A DNA stretch of 51,726 bases from Oscillospiraceae bacterium (GCA_902786285.1 CADABX010000014.1:1-51726); one strand, 5' to 3'. Positions 42,494 to 51,296 are shown, numbered from the stretch's first letter. The notes: a model not told the origin generated them from the sequence alone. Program-made: numbers and translations.

Positions 42494-43510
42494 ATGGATT
42501 ATCAGAATCATACCTGCGACGGCTGCGGCCGCCGCTTTACAACCGATGACGACATCGTCGTCTGCCCCGTGTGCGCCACACCGCAGCACCGCGCATGCTA
42601 TGAGGCAGAAGGACACTGTGTGAACGAAGACAAGCACGCAAGCGGCTTTGTGTGGCAGCAGCAGGAAGCAACGCCGTCGCCGGCTGCCGACACGGCGCTT
42701 GCCCCCTGCCCGGTCTGCGGATTCCAGAACCGCAAAGACGCCCGGCTGTGCATCCATTGCGGCGCACCGCTCGGCGCGGTTCCGACGCCGCCGCCGGCGC
42801 CGCAGCAAACGCGTGATCTGTTTTTTGACGTAAAGAAGCCCGACGGCTATGAGCTGGACGACGACGAACGTGCGCAGCTCGAATCACTGCTTGGCCAGCG
42901 CGCCGCGCTTGCCGCGCCCGGGATGCAGCCCGAACAGGAACAAGAGCAGATTGCCGGCCACCCGATCAAACAGGTTTTGACCTTTGTCGGCTCCAACGCG
43001 CTGAAATATCTGCAAAAGTTCCGCAAAATCGAAAACGGTCAAAAGGCCGGCTGGAACTGGGCGGCGTTCTTTTTGTCGCCGTACTGGTTCTTTTACCGCA
43101 AAATGTATAAACCGGGCATCGTCTTCTTGACAGTCCGTCTGTGTCTGATGCTGCTGCTGTTTCCGTATGAAAACAAGGCACTCGAGCTGTATCAGTCGCT
43201 GTATGCCAACGCGGCGAATCTGAGCGAAAACGCCATCCAGACGGCGCTGCAGGAGATCTTCCACACCCTGATCCCCGTGTATATCGGCGGCGCGGTGCTC
43301 GTTGTTTTGGCTGTTGTCAGCGCGCTGCTCGCGGACCGGCTGTATTACCGGTATGTCCGCCGCTCCATCGACAGCGCAAAGGCGCAGGAGACGCGCGACA
43401 CCGTTTTGATGCAGTTTTTAAAACGCGGCGGCGTCAGTCCGCTGATGGCGGTGCTGTCGTATGCGGCAGTCTCGCTGATTCCGAATCTGATTCTTTCATT
43501 TTTCAATTGA
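42494..43510 (+). CDS. Prokaryotic RING-type zinc finger and DUF2628 membrane protein
   Basis: 338 aa. The N-terminal CDGCGRRFTTDDDIVVCPVC, then HRACYEAEGHC, matches the prokaryotic RING-like zinc finger found beside DUF2628. A zinc ribbon CPVCGFQNRKDARLCIHCGAPL follows (about 72–93), then a Pro/Gln-rich linker. The DUF2628 part begins GWNWAAFFLSPYWFFYRKMY and has three to four transmembrane helices to the C-terminus. The start MDYQNHTCDG at 42494 follows AAAGGA. It is 14 bp upstream of galU and probably cotranscribed, hinting at an envelope role. No biochemical function is known to me. Confidence 0.82.
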   Translation: MDYQNHTCDGCGRRFTTDDDIVVCPVCATPQHRACYEAEGHCVNEDKHASGFVWQQQEATPSPAADTALAPCPVCGFQNRKDARLCIHCGAPLGAVPTPPPAPQQTRDLFFDVKKPDGYELDDDERAQLESLLGQRAALAAPGMQPEQEQEQIAGHPIKQVLTFVGSNALKYLQKFRKIENGQKAGWNWAAFFLSPYWFFYRKMYKPGIVFLTVRLCLMLLLFPYENKALELYQSLYANAANLSENAIQTALQEIFHTLIPVYIGGAVLVVLAVVSALLADRLYYRYVRRSIDSAKAQETRDTVLMQFLKRGGVSPLMAVLSYAAVSLIPNLILSFFN

Positions 43511-43524
43511 CAGGAGAGCAAGCT

Positions 43525-44406
43525 ATGAAAATCAAAAAAGCGATCATCCCCGCCGCCGGGCTCGGCACGCGTGTACTCCCGGCGTCGAAATCCATTCCGA
43601 AGGAGATGCTCAACATCGTTGACCGCCCCGCGATCCAGTATATCGTGGAGGAGGCCGTGGCCGCCGGGATCGAGGATATCCTCATCATCACCAACCGCGG
43701 CAAGGGCGCGATCGAGGATCATTTCGACCATTCGTTCGAGCTTGAGGCGAACCTCAAAGGCAACGAGAGCAAGCGCAAGATCTATGAGGACGTGCTGAAG
43801 CCCGCCAATCTTTGCAACGTCTATTTCATCCGCCAAAAGGAAACGCGCGGCCTTGCCCACGCGATCTATCAGGCGCGCTCGTTTGTGGGCAACGAGCCGT
43901 TCGCGATCCTTTACGGCGACGATGTGACCGCCAACCCGGGCGGCAAGGGCGTGCTCGCGCAGCTTTGCGACTGCTATGAGCAGTATGGCAAAGGCATTGT
44001 CGGCGTCAAGGAGGTGCCGCGCAAGGATGTGAGCAAATACTGCTCGCTCGACGTCACGCCCGTCACCGACCGGCTGATGGACGTCCACAATATCATTGAA
44101 AAGCCGACGGAGGATCAGATTCTGTCGTGCTACGCGATCCTCGGCCGCGTGGTGGTGCCGCCGGAGATTTTTGATCTGATCGAACAGACGCCGGAGGATC
44201 CAAAGGCGCACGAGGTCTATTTCACCGATTCGCTCGTCATGCTCGCCAAGCAGCAGGGTCTGCAGGCGCTCGATTTTGAAGGCGTGCGTTTCGACATGGG
44301 CAACAAGCTCGGGATCATGAAGGCGAACGTCGAGGTCGCGCTGCAGCACGAAGAGATCGGCGAAGAGTTTAAAGCATACATCAAAGAACTGGCGAAAACG
44401 CTGTAA
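43525..44406 (+). CDS. galU: UTP–glucose-1-phosphate uridylyltransferase
   Basis: 293 aa. It makes UDP-glucose for glycolipids, teichoic-acid or capsule glycosylation. Nucleotidyltransferase signature KAIIPAAGLGTRVLPASKSI, then PKEMLNIVDRPAIQYIVEEA, FAILYGDDV, and the C-terminal GVRFDMGNKLGIMKANVEVAL are standard GalU. The start MKIKKA at 43525 has CAGGAG. It closes the operon with the RING/DUF2628 gene. A perfect terminator follows. Confidence 0.96.
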   Translation: MKIKKAIIPAAGLGTRVLPASKSIPKEMLNIVDRPAIQYIVEEAVAAGIEDILIITNRGKGAIEDHFDHSFELEANLKGNESKRKIYEDVLKPANLCNVYFIRQKETRGLAHAIYQARSFVGNEPFAILYGDDVTANPGGKGVLAQLCDCYEQYGKGIVGVKEVPRKDVSKYCSLDVTPVTDRLMDVHNIIEKPTEDQILSCYAILGRVVVPPEIFDLIEQTPEDPKAHEVYFTDSLVMLAKQQGLQALDFEGVRFDMGNKLGIMKANVEVALQHEEIGEEFKAYIKELAKTL

Positions 44407-44458
44407 AAAATGCCCCGGAACGGGTTGGTCCCGGCGCAAAGTGTTGTTTCATATTCAG

Positions 44459-44488
44459 CGGCATGACTGCGGTCATGCCGTTTTTTTT
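44459..44488 (+). terminator. galU terminator
   Basis: Stem CGGCATGAC, loop TGCG, stem GTCATGCCG (44472–44480), eight T's (44481–44488). The U-tract overlaps the stop codon of the convergent rhamnosidase gene. Confidence 0.92.
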
Positions 44489-46811
44489 ATGCGTTCAGCG
44501 GCGCAATTTCCGTTTGAACCGCTTTGCCGTGTTCCACGCGGACAAAGATCCGCTGCCCGCCGAGCACAACGCTGCCCTCGGCCCAGTCGAGCGATTGCAC
44601 CGCCGCAGGCGCAATTTCGATCTTTGCAAAGCCGGCGCCGTGTTCCGGCTGCCGGATGCCGAGAATATAGCGAAACAGATACTCCGCCGTCGCGCCGAAC
44701 ATCGGATGGTTGGAGGATTCCTCGTTGTGCCACATCTCCCACAGCGTGGTTGCACCGGACTGCATCATCCGGTAAAACGAAGCGTCGCCCCGGTTCAGCA
44801 GCAGACGCACCGCGTCATCTGCAAACCCAAGCTCAAACAGCGCTTTGAGCACCAGCGGTGTGCCGAAGATACCGGTGTCAAACGTGCCAAGCTGCCGGTA
44901 GCGGGCGACCAGATTGTCTTTTGTACGGCTGTCGCCGAGACCGAGGTCGAGCGCAAAGGCGTCCGCGCCGCAGACGCCGGCGCAAAACGAGCCGGTGTCC
45001 GGGTCAAAATAGCGGTCGCAAAGCGCCTGCACAGCCTGTTCCTCGCGCGTTTGGAGCAGCGGCAGGTCGGCGTCTTTTTGCAGCAGCAACGCAATCGTCC
45101 GGACCCGGCGCAGCGAACGGATGTAAAACCAGGTGTTGACAAACGGTTCGGGAATCGGCACGCCCGTTTCATACTGATGCGGCGTACACCAGTCGCCGAG
45201 GCACCAGCCGCCTTTTTCTTCGCGCATCACGAGATGGCCGTCGCAGCGCGATTCCATATAATCGAGGTATTTCTTCATCCGGGGATAGTAGGTTTGCAGC
45301 ACGGACACGTCTCCGTAGAATTTCCAGTACTGATACGGCACCTCCACAATGGCGCAGCCCCAGCCGCCGGGTCCGCCGCCGCCGCCGTAAAACGGCGCGG
45401 TGTGCTGCACATGGCCGCTGTAGATATCCTGGCAGTCGGCGATGTCGCGCATCCATTTGCGGTACAGTTTTTTTGCGTCAAACATCGTCATGGCCGCGGC
45501 GGCGGTCAACTGGCCGTCACCGGTATAACCGAGTCGTTCCCGATGGGGACAGTCGGACGGCACACAGGTGTGGATGTTGCTTTGCTGGGTTCGGATATAG
45601 GCGTCAAACAGCCAATTGAGCAGCGGCTCGGACGACGCAAACGACGCCGTGACCGGCACGTCGGACGCCGCCACGCAAAAGCAGACCCATTCCGCGTTGC
45701 CCGTAACCTCCACATAGCGTCCGGCATGCCAGAGAAAATGCGGCTGCAAAAGCACCTGTCTGCTGTTTCCGGCCCCGCAGCGGAAGGTGTCCACGCTCAG
45801 GCGGTGGCTGCCGCCGGTGGAATCGAAATTCAGCGAGCCGTCGTCGTTCAGGTTTTCGGCATAGCACACGGTGACGCGCTCGTTTTTTCTCGCGTCATCG
45901 GGAAAGCGCAAAACAGCAAAGCCGGCTGTGTTTTCCCCGAGGTCATAGATCGTCCGGTCGCCGAACACGGACAGCACGGTCGGGTGTTCGATGCGCCGCA
46001 ATACACGGTCGGGCGGACAGGGCTGCTTTTGGATCAGCGTATAGGGACATGGCAGACGTTTGACCGGACGGAAGCCGTCGGTCAGCGGCCCGCAAAAGAT
46101 ATCCTCGCGCCAGAGGCGCAGATCCTGTGATTCGCCGAAGAACATGCTGCTTTTCGTGATATAGCTCGGGCAGAACACACCGCCGTCGCCGGAGGTGAAC
46201 ACAGCCGTTTGTCCGTCTTGGGTCCGGACAGTCAGCGCAAAACAGAGCTTCTTTTCACCGTAGGGTAAATTGCCCTCGTTGCCGCTCTCCCATTGGCCGT
46301 ACCAGCCGTCGCCGATCTGGACGGCAAAGGCGTTGATCCCTTCCTTTGCCGCGGCGGTCAGATCGTATTCGAGATAATAGGAGCGGTGGCAAAACGTGTC
46401 GTGGATCGGATAGCTCAGACGCGAAAAGTCCTGCGCGTTGTAGTTGGTCCACGCCGGCACATACAGATCGTCCGAAATACGCGTTCCGTTGAGATAGACC
46501 TCCAAAAAGCCGTGGGTCACGATTTTCAGCGACGCGCACGCGATATGGGCCGGAAAGCAAAAGTCGTTGCGGTAAATGATCACCTCGCGGTCGCTGTCGA
46601 AGCCGACCCAGTCGATCCCCTCCAGTGCCAGCGACTTTGCCATGGGCAGCACCGGTTCTGCGCCGTCCGTTTCCAATACGCCGCAGCGCACAAAGCCCTC
46701 GCTTTCATAGGCGGGGATCTCCTGCTGTTTTGCGCGAACGTATACGATCTCTTCTCCGCGCTGCCGGGCAAGGGCGGTCAGCGCCTTTGTTCGGCTGTGT
46801 ATTTGTTCCAT
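44487..46811 (-). CDS. GH78-type alpha-L-rhamnosidase
   Basis: 774 aa with no signal peptide, so cytoplasmic. N-terminal beta-sandwich domains (VYLNGTRISDDLYVPAWTNY, YYLEYDLTAAAKEGINAF, IGDGWYGQW) precede the (alpha/alpha)6 barrel with the GH78 hallmark SDCPHRERLGYTGDGQLTA, which contains the general acid region. Further on are HTAPFYGGGGGPGGWGCAIV and GATTLWEMWHNEESSNHPMF with the barrel-end Glu. A C-terminal beta domain finishes the protein. It removes terminal L-rhamnose from imported oligosaccharides or glycosides. The start MEQIHSRTK at 46811 has AAGGAAG. It is monocistronic and convergent with galU. Confidence 0.9.
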   Translation of the reverse strand: MEQIHSRTKALTALARQRGEEIVYVRAKQQEIPAYESEGFVRCGVLETDGAEPVLPMAKSLALEGIDWVGFDSDREVIIYRNDFCFPAHIACASLKIVTHGFLEVYLNGTRISDDLYVPAWTNYNAQDFSRLSYPIHDTFCHRSYYLEYDLTAAAKEGINAFAVQIGDGWYGQWESGNEGNLPYGEKKLCFALTVRTQDGQTAVFTSGDGGVFCPSYITKSSMFFGESQDLRLWREDIFCGPLTDGFRPVKRLPCPYTLIQKQPCPPDRVLRRIEHPTVLSVFGDRTIYDLGENTAGFAVLRFPDDARKNERVTVCYAENLNDDGSLNFDSTGGSHRLSVDTFRCGAGNSRQVLLQPHFLWHAGRYVEVTGNAEWVCFCVAASDVPVTASFASSEPLLNWLFDAYIRTQQSNIHTCVPSDCPHRERLGYTGDGQLTAAAAMTMFDAKKLYRKWMRDIADCQDIYSGHVQHTAPFYGGGGGPGGWGCAIVEVPYQYWKFYGDVSVLQTYYPRMKKYLDYMESRCDGHLVMREEKGGWCLGDWCTPHQYETGVPIPEPFVNTWFYIRSLRRVRTIALLLQKDADLPLLQTREEQAVQALCDRYFDPDTGSFCAGVCGADAFALDLGLGDSRTKDNLVARYRQLGTFDTGIFGTPLVLKALFELGFADDAVRLLLNRGDASFYRMMQSGATTLWEMWHNEESSNHPMFGATAEYLFRYILGIRQPEHGAGFAKIEIAPAAVQSLDWAEGSVVLGGQRIFVRVEHGKAVQTEIAPLNA

Positions 46812-46839
46812 ACGACTCTTCCTTTCCGTGGTTTGTTCT

Positions 46840-46868
46840 ATCATATCATAAACCGGGTAAATCAGCAA
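46840..46868 (-). promoter_or_regulatory. Rhamnosidase promoter
   Basis: Minus strand TTGCTG (46863–46868), 17-bp spacer, TATGAT (46840–46845). The -35 box directly follows the hairpin of the upstream gene's terminator. Confidence 0.6.
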
Positions 46869-46893
46869 AACACCCGCCGCAAGGACGGGTGTT
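46869..46893 (-). terminator. Terminator of the CxxCGxxH-tail secreted protein gene
   Basis: Minus strand AACACCCG...CGGGTGTT followed by TTGC. It lies 12 bp after the stop codon. Confidence 0.75.
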
Positions 46894-46904
46894 CGGTTTG
46901 GGAC

Positions 46905-47420
46905 TTACATTTTGCCGAAGAAATGCAGCAGATGATACAGCAGCGTGTGGAAAATCGCCGTGATACCGCCGCCGACAGAGCTGTCGTGGATCTCGCCGCA
47001 ATATTTGCAGGCGGTTTCGATCAGATTCATATATTGGATTTCCGCCCGTTCCAGCGTCGCAAGATTGGTGACCCGCTTTTTCTGCGTCGGGGTCAGCTGC
47101 TCATAGGCGTGCCGTGCCGCGGTAATCCGCTTATCGCACGCGCTGCTGCCGTCTACGGTGCCGATGGCGTCGATCAGCGCGATCACTGCGTCGACCTGCG
47201 CCTTGTCGTCTGCTTCTTCCGCCTGTGCTTTGCGCACATAGTCAACCATGCCGCACTCCGTGCAGATATAGCGGTCTTTGCCCGTTTCGCCGTAGGTGTG
47301 TACATGCGGCGGTTCCGTCTCTTCGGCAACGGCGGTCAGCGTCGCGCCCGCAAACACGCTCAAAACCATAAGCAGACTGAGCAGCACGCTGAGGGATTTC
47401 CGGATCATGGATGATTTCAT
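46905..47420 (-). CDS. Small secreted protein with C-terminal CxxCGxxH tail
   Basis: 171 aa. The signal peptide ends near TLTAVAEE. A short His/Cys zinc-ribbon-like piece follows, HVHTYGETGKDRYICTECG. The central helical region (about 65–130) has SSACDKRITAARHAYEQLTP and TNLATLERAEIQY, resembling helical repeats seen in surface proteins. The tail is ACKYCGEIHDSSVGG followed by ITAIFHTLLYHLLHFFGKM. The same tail type ends the unrelated protein at 4924–6111, so it looks like a sorting or anchoring module. Start at 47420 with GGAGG seven bases upstream. No named family recognised. Confidence 0.75.
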   Translation of the reverse strand: MKSSMIRKSLSVLLSLLMVLSVFAGATLTAVAEETEPPHVHTYGETGKDRYICTECGMVDYVRKAQAEEADDKAQVDAVIALIDAIGTVDGSSACDKRITAARHAYEQLTPTQKKRVTNLATLERAEIQYMNLIETACKYCGEIHDSSVGGGITAIFHTLLYHLLHFFGKM

Positions 47421-47553
47421 AAGACTTCCTCCTTCTGCAAATGCTCATGCGCCGGCAAATGTGAACCCACATTTGGACAGACGCAGAAAACTCATTGTAT
47501 TTTATTTTAGCACATTCGACCGGGCAGACGCAAGAGGTAAAAGCAAAAAAAGG

Positions 47554-47579
47554 AAAAACCGGACACAATTGTGCCGGTT
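47554..47579 (-). terminator. Flavodoxin gene terminator
   Basis: Minus strand AACCGG-C-ACAATTGT-G-T-CCGGTT followed by TTTCC, 20 bp after the stop. Confidence 0.75.
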
Positions 47580-47598
47580 GTTGCCGCACGCAGCGCCT

Positions 47599-48012
47599 TT
47601 ATTCCGCCAGTTCCTTTGCGAATGCGGCGGCGCGGGCAAAATCGTCGTCGGTCGGCAGACCCTTGTTGATAAAGATCCACGACGCGGCGCAGTGAAACTC
47701 CCGCTCGCTCACGGCAACGCCGGCGGCTTGGGCGGCAGCTTTGACCAAAGGCAGGGTCGATTTGCCGGAGGCGGAGGTGTTCAGATTGACCACTTCGCCG
47801 ATCTTTGCGCTGTTGCGTTGCAAAAATGCCTTGACCTCGGGGTCGATATTGGCGGCATACATGGCGTTGATCAGAAACAGGCGGTCAACCTTTTCGGAAA
47901 GATCAACGGACACGTCCTGCGCCTCGATGCCGAGCGCGGCCGACACGGCGTCCGCCAGCTTTTTGGTGTTGCCCTTTTTTGATTTTGTGAAATAACGAAT
48001 TGCAATCGTCAT
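47599..48012 (-). CDS. Flavodoxin-like protein
   Basis: 137 aa. FMN phosphate-binding loop at the N-terminus, YFTKSKKGNTKKLADAV, matching the T/S-x-S/T-x-x-G-N-T pattern. The remaining fold is alpha/beta but the 50s and 90s FMN loops are weak (LINAMYAANIDPE, NTSASGKSTLP). It is probably a low-potential electron carrier or a flavodoxin-family protein of clostridia. The start at 48012 has GGGGAT upstream. The promoter overlaps the 3' end of the DUF4298 gene upstream. Confidence 0.85.
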   Translation of the reverse strand: MTIAIRYFTKSKKGNTKKLADAVSAALGIEAQDVSVDLSEKVDRLFLINAMYAANIDPEVKAFLQRNSAKIGEVVNLNTSASGKSTLPLVKAAAQAAGVAVSEREFHCAASWIFINKGLPTDDDFARAAAFAKELAE

Positions 48013-48046
48013 GGAAATCCCCGCTTTCTTCTTTTGATTTTATTAA

Positions 48047-48075
48047 ATTATATATTATAAAATCTATTTTGTCAA
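48047..48075 (-). promoter_or_regulatory. Flavodoxin gene promoter
   Basis: Minus strand TTGACA (48070–48075), 17-bp spacer, TATAAT (48047–48052). The -35 overlaps the last codons of the DUF4298 gene. Confidence 0.8.
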
Positions 48076-48365
48076 GCGTTTTCTGTTTTTTTCTCCGAAC
48101 CGAGCCGGCGGCGGAGCGCATCCGCATCCTGCAACAGATCGTAGAGCGCGTCCTGCGACAGCACGCCGCGGCAAAGTGACGGCGGCAGCTCTCCCCGTTC
48201 GTCGGCGGCAAGATGCGAAAACCAGGCGTCGCTGCCGTAATACGCTTCGAGCGCGCAAAGATCTGCCTGCACGGCGTTGAACGCGTCCAGTGCGTCTGTC
48301 AGATTGTCGACCGCCGCGCGGCAGCGGTTCAGCTTTTCTTCCATTGTTCGGATTGTTTCAAGCAT
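48072..48365 (-). CDS. DUF4298 family protein
   Basis: 97 aa, soluble and helical. It matches the DUF4298 pattern: a coiled-coil-like start (RTMEEKLNRCRAAVDNLTDA), then LEAYYGSDAWFSHLAADERG and ELPPSLCRGVLSQDALYDLL. The start at 48365 has GGAGG. It follows the carrier protein gene on the same strand after a terminator. Function unknown. Confidence 0.82.
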   Translation of the reverse strand: MLETIRTMEEKLNRCRAAVDNLTDALDAFNAVQADLCALEAYYGSDAWFSHLAADERGELPPSLCRGVLSQDALYDLLQDADALRRRLGSEKKTENA

Positions 48366-48378
48366 CTGTGTCCTCCAT

Positions 48379-48412
48379 AAAAAAAGAGAAACCGAACCTT
48401 GCGGTCAGTTTC
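48379..48412 (-). terminator. Carrier protein gene terminator
   Basis: Minus strand GAAACTGACC-GCAA-GGTTCGGTTTC (one bulge, one wobble) followed by CTTTTTTT. Confidence 0.75.
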
Positions 48413-48424
48413 GCTTCTTGTTCT

Positions 48425-48649
48425 TTAAAGCTCCTCAATCAGCTTCGCAACGTCGCCGATGGTGCGCAGGTCGTCGATCGCTTCATCGGGGATGCTGACG
48501 TTGAATTTATCTTCCAGCTCAGAGATCAGGTCAACGAGATCAATGCTGTCGGCGCCGATCTCTTCCCAAGTGGTATCCTGCGTGAGTGACGTTTCGGTGA
48601 GTTCAAAGCGCGTGGAGATGATGTCACAAATCATGTCGAACGTATCCAT
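48425..48649 (-). CDS. acpP: Acyl carrier protein
   Basis: 74 aa, acidic. The phosphopantetheine site GADSIDLVDLISELEDKF is canonical (DSxD/E), and FNVSIPDEAIDDLRTIGDVA is standard AcpP. It is likely the fatty-acid synthesis carrier, though no fab genes are adjacent. The start MDTFDMICDI at 48649 has GGGAGG; a longer frame upstream is spurious. TTGACA with TAATAG at 18 bp is a possible promoter upstream. Compare the carrier at 34111, which has LNSLE in place of ADSID. Confidence 0.92.
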   Translation of the reverse strand: MDTFDMICDIISTRFELTETSLTQDTTWEEIGADSIDLVDLISELEDKFNVSIPDEAIDDLRTIGDVAKLIEEL

Positions 48650-48788
48650 TCGGTACCCTCCCTTCGTGGTTCTATACCTATTATTCATAAAAGACGGCAT
48701 TTGTCAAGAGGGAAAGCAAAAAATGAAAGCCGCCGCCCCATTATTCAGATATTATGGCGCACAAGCGGCGAAATATGCCTGCCGCTTT

Positions 48789-48818
48789 GTATAAGATGCA
48801 CCAAACGCGCCCAGAATA
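48789..48818 (+). promoter_or_regulatory. Possible sigma-F-type promoter of spoIIR
   Basis: GTATA (48789–48793), 15-bp spacer, GCCCAGAATA (48809–48818). This fits the forespore sigma-F pattern at most key positions, and SpoIIR genes are sigma-F controlled in Bacillus. Confidence 0.45.
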
Positions 48819-48839
48819 AAAAGCAAAGGAGATGATCGG

Positions 48840-49514
48840 ATGGAAAAAGCGTTCTCTTTGCTCGAAAAAGCCGCCCTGTGCGCGATGGCAGTCTGTGTGC
48901 TGCTGTCTGTATGTTCGTTCATGAAAGAGGGCGACAGCGTGAAAAACGCCGTTTTGCGGCTGCATGTCATTGCGAACTCCGACACACCGGAGGATCAGGC
49001 GCTTAAATTGCAGGTGCGCGACGCGCTGCTAAAAAAAACCGCCGCCCTTGCCGCCGCCGAAACCAAGCGGCAGGCCGCACAGACGCTGCAAGCACAGCTC
49101 GCGGCGCTGCAGCACACGGCAAAGCGTGCGGTCAGGCGGCAGGGCTTTTGCTATGACGTGGCGGTATCGCTGGAACATACCGCGTTTCCCACACGCACCT
49201 ATGGCGATGTGACGCTGCCGGCCGGAGAATACGACGCGCTGCGGGTGGTGATCGGCGAAGGGAAGGGACAAAACTGGTGGTGCGTGATGTTCCCGCCGCT
49301 GTGTCTGCCCGCCGCGTCCGGCGGCACGGCGCTCGGCGATGTGCTGGACGAAGACGCGCTGCAGCTGGTACATGAAGCGCCGCAGTATGACGTGCGGTTC
49401 TGGATTGTGGAGCAATGGGAAAAGCTGAAGGCGAAGTGGGCGCAAAAAGTCGACAGTCGACAGCAGACAGTCGACAGCGCCGCTGACGTTTTTGACACAG
49501 GAAAAGATGGCTGA
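48840..49514 (+). CDS. spoIIR: Stage II sporulation protein R
   Basis: 224 aa. In Bacillus the forespore-secreted SpoIIR activates SpoIIGA to process pro-sigma-E. An N-terminal membrane/signal segment (AALCAMAVCVLLSVCSF) leads to the family core VLRLHVIANSDTPEDQALKL, QVRDALL, then YGDVTLPAGEYDALRVVIG and GKGQNWWCVMFPPLC. The last 13–20 residues (VDSRQQTVDSAADVF) are encoded by the GTCGACA repeat arm, so the original C-terminus has been extended. Start 48840 with AAAGGAG. This gene indicates a spore-forming lineage. Confidence 0.93.
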   Translation: MEKAFSLLEKAALCAMAVCVLLSVCSFMKEGDSVKNAVLRLHVIANSDTPEDQALKLQVRDALLKKTAALAAAETKRQAAQTLQAQLAALQHTAKRAVRRQGFCYDVAVSLEHTAFPTRTYGDVTLPAGEYDALRVVIGEGKGQNWWCVMFPPLCLPAASGGTALGDVLDEDALQLVHEAPQYDVRFWIVEQWEKLKAKWAQKVDSRQQTVDSAADVFDTGKDG

Positions 49515-49866
49515 TAAAGCGAAAAAGTGTAGACAAGATAGGCTATCCACACGCTGTCCACGCGTGTGTTGTCTACACCGGTTTGTCGCGTAGGGGTCGC
49601 CCCATGCGGCGACCCGGGAATTGCCCGTACATGAATCTCTGATGGATAGGTTCCCGGGCGACCACGCTACACAGACAGATTGATTTTTTGCAAAAACACA
49701 GCGCCCATAGCGTTGCGCTCCGCGCGACCGGGCGCGGACGTTGTAGCAATTTTAGCCGATCACTGATCGGCGCTACAAATCCTGCTTTCTTGCTTCTTGC
49801 CATCTTGCGATCGACTAAGCAGAGACGCCGCTGCTATTGACTGACGACTAACGACTGTCGACTGCA
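49449..49866. repeat. Inverted heptamer-array element, GTCGACA flavour, with nested palindromes
   Basis: The left arm (49449–49478) is GTCGACA heptamers inside the spoIIR coding end. The right arm (49837–49865) is TGACTG/ACGACTA/ACGACTG. Nested inside are the GTAGGGGTCGCC palindrome (49590–49616, copy of 4823), AGCCGATCACTGATCGGCGC-TACA (49754–49777, copy of 8500) and a stray GCAAGATG-type unit (49791–49809). No gene lies in 49515–49901. Confidence 0.75.
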
Positions 49867-49871
49867 AAACA

Positions 49872-49895
49872 AAAAACCGCCCGCAGGCGGTTTTT
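49872..49895. terminator. Bidirectional terminator
   Basis: AAAAACCGCC-CGCA-GGCGGTTTTT. It lies 7 bp from the stop of the GPH symporter on the minus strand. Confidence 0.88.
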
Positions 49896-49901
49896 GTTTT
49901 C

Positions 49902-51275
49902 TTAGTTGTTGGCAATCTTTGCGGCACGCTGCGCCTGCAGCTCCTGCTGCATTTGTTCGGCCTTTTTCTTGCTGAGCGGATAGAGCAAAATGAGTACGAG
50001 CATCAGCACGATCAGCAGCAGCTGGCCGAGCGTGGCCACGTTGTAGATGCCGTCGATCACCTTTTGCGACTGGGCGCCGATGGCGGTTTTGTCATAGCCG
50101 ATCAGACCGATCAGCAGCGGCACGATGGCGGCCAGCGCCTGACCCATTTTACGCATGAAGGTGAACACGGCGTAGTTGGTCGCTTCCTCGCGTTTGCCGG
50201 TGACCCATTCCTGATGGTCGACGATGTCGCCGCACATGGCCCAGACCTCCAGCACGACAAAGCCGATGCCGAGGTTGATAAAGAACGCGAGCGCAATATA
50301 GATCCAGATGTTGGTGAAATGGCCGATCCAGCAGATCGCGGCCGCAACGGCGGAGATGATGAAGCCGACAAGGCAGATCTCTTTCTTGCCCCATTTACGG
50401 ATCATCTTGTTGGCGAACGGGATCATCAGCGCCATCGGCAGATAGGAGATCACAAGATAGATCGTGCCGAAGCCGGACTTTTGATAGAAGTCTTTAAACA
50501 GATAGACGTTGGCGGAGTTGATATACAACTGCAGCGCGATCACAAGGCCGCCGATCAGGCTCATGGTGACAAAGGCGCGGTCCTTGATGATATCCTTGAG
50601 GGTGGAGGTAATGTGAACTTCTTCGTTGGAGATCTGCAGCAGCTCCGGACGTTCCTTTGTCCAGCGGTAGGAGAAGACGTAGATGATCATCATCAGCACG
50701 GCCACGATGCACATCGCATAGAATAGGCGCTTGCCGTCCATCTGCTGGCCGTCGCCGCCGCCGACCATGACAAACACCGGGAACAGCAGCTGCGGAATAT
50801 TGCCGAAGCCGCCGCCGATGGCACGGCAGACGGAAAGGTTGGAGCGTTCGTTTTCCTTGTCGGTCATCACCATGGCAAGCGAGCCGTAGGGCACGCTCAT
50901 GACGGTATAGATCATGCCGTACAGAATATAGGTTGCGGCAACATAGATCGTGTTGAAGGTCAGATTGCCGGTAAATTTGGTGTATACAAGCACGGCGGAC
51001 ACGGCAAGCGGGAAACCGGACCACAGAATGAACGGACGGTATTTGCCGCCTTTTCCGGGCTTTTTGCGCTGGACGAATGTGCCCATCATCGGGTCGTTGA
51101 TCGCGTCCCAGATGCGGGCGATCCAGAAGATCGCCGTGACAACGGCGCCCGTGATGCCGAGGATGTCGGTGCAGTAGGTGGCGAGATAGGTGCCCATGAC
51201 ACAGAACGCCAGATTGTTGGCGGTGTCGCAGATGGTATAGCCGATGTAGTTTTTTGCGGAAAGCTTTTCTTTCAT
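49902..51275 (-). CDS. GPH family sugar:cation symporter (MelB-like)
   Basis: 457 aa with about twelve transmembrane helices. The glycoside-pentoside-hexuronide family signature is clear: YTICDTANNLAFCVMGTYLA, WIARIWDAINDPMMGTFVQR with the cation-site Asp residues, YRPFILWSGFPL, SVPYGSLAMVMT and ERSNLSVCRAIGGGFGN. The substrate is unknown; with the rhamnosidase and mannonate oxidoreductase in the window, a plant glycoside or hexuronide is plausible. The start MKEKLSAKN at 51275 has GGAG ten bases upstream. Confidence 0.92.
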   Translation of the reverse strand: MKEKLSAKNYIGYTICDTANNLAFCVMGTYLATYCTDILGITGAVVTAIFWIARIWDAINDPMMGTFVQRKKPGKGGKYRPFILWSGFPLAVSAVLVYTKFTGNLTFNTIYVAATYILYGMIYTVMSVPYGSLAMVMTDKENERSNLSVCRAIGGGFGNIPQLLFPVFVMVGGGDGQQMDGKRLFYAMCIVAVLMMIIYVFSYRWTKERPELLQISNEEVHITSTLKDIIKDRAFVTMSLIGGLVIALQLYINSANVYLFKDFYQKSGFGTIYLVISYLPMALMIPFANKMIRKWGKKEICLVGFIISAVAAAICWIGHFTNIWIYIALAFFINLGIGFVVLEVWAMCGDIVDHQEWVTGKREEATNYAVFTFMRKMGQALAAIVPLLIGLIGYDKTAIGAQSQKVIDGIYNVATLGQLLLIVLMLVLILLYPLSKKKAEQMQQELQAQRAAKIANN

Positions 51276-51296
51276 CTCTTTTGTTCTCCTTTGCAA

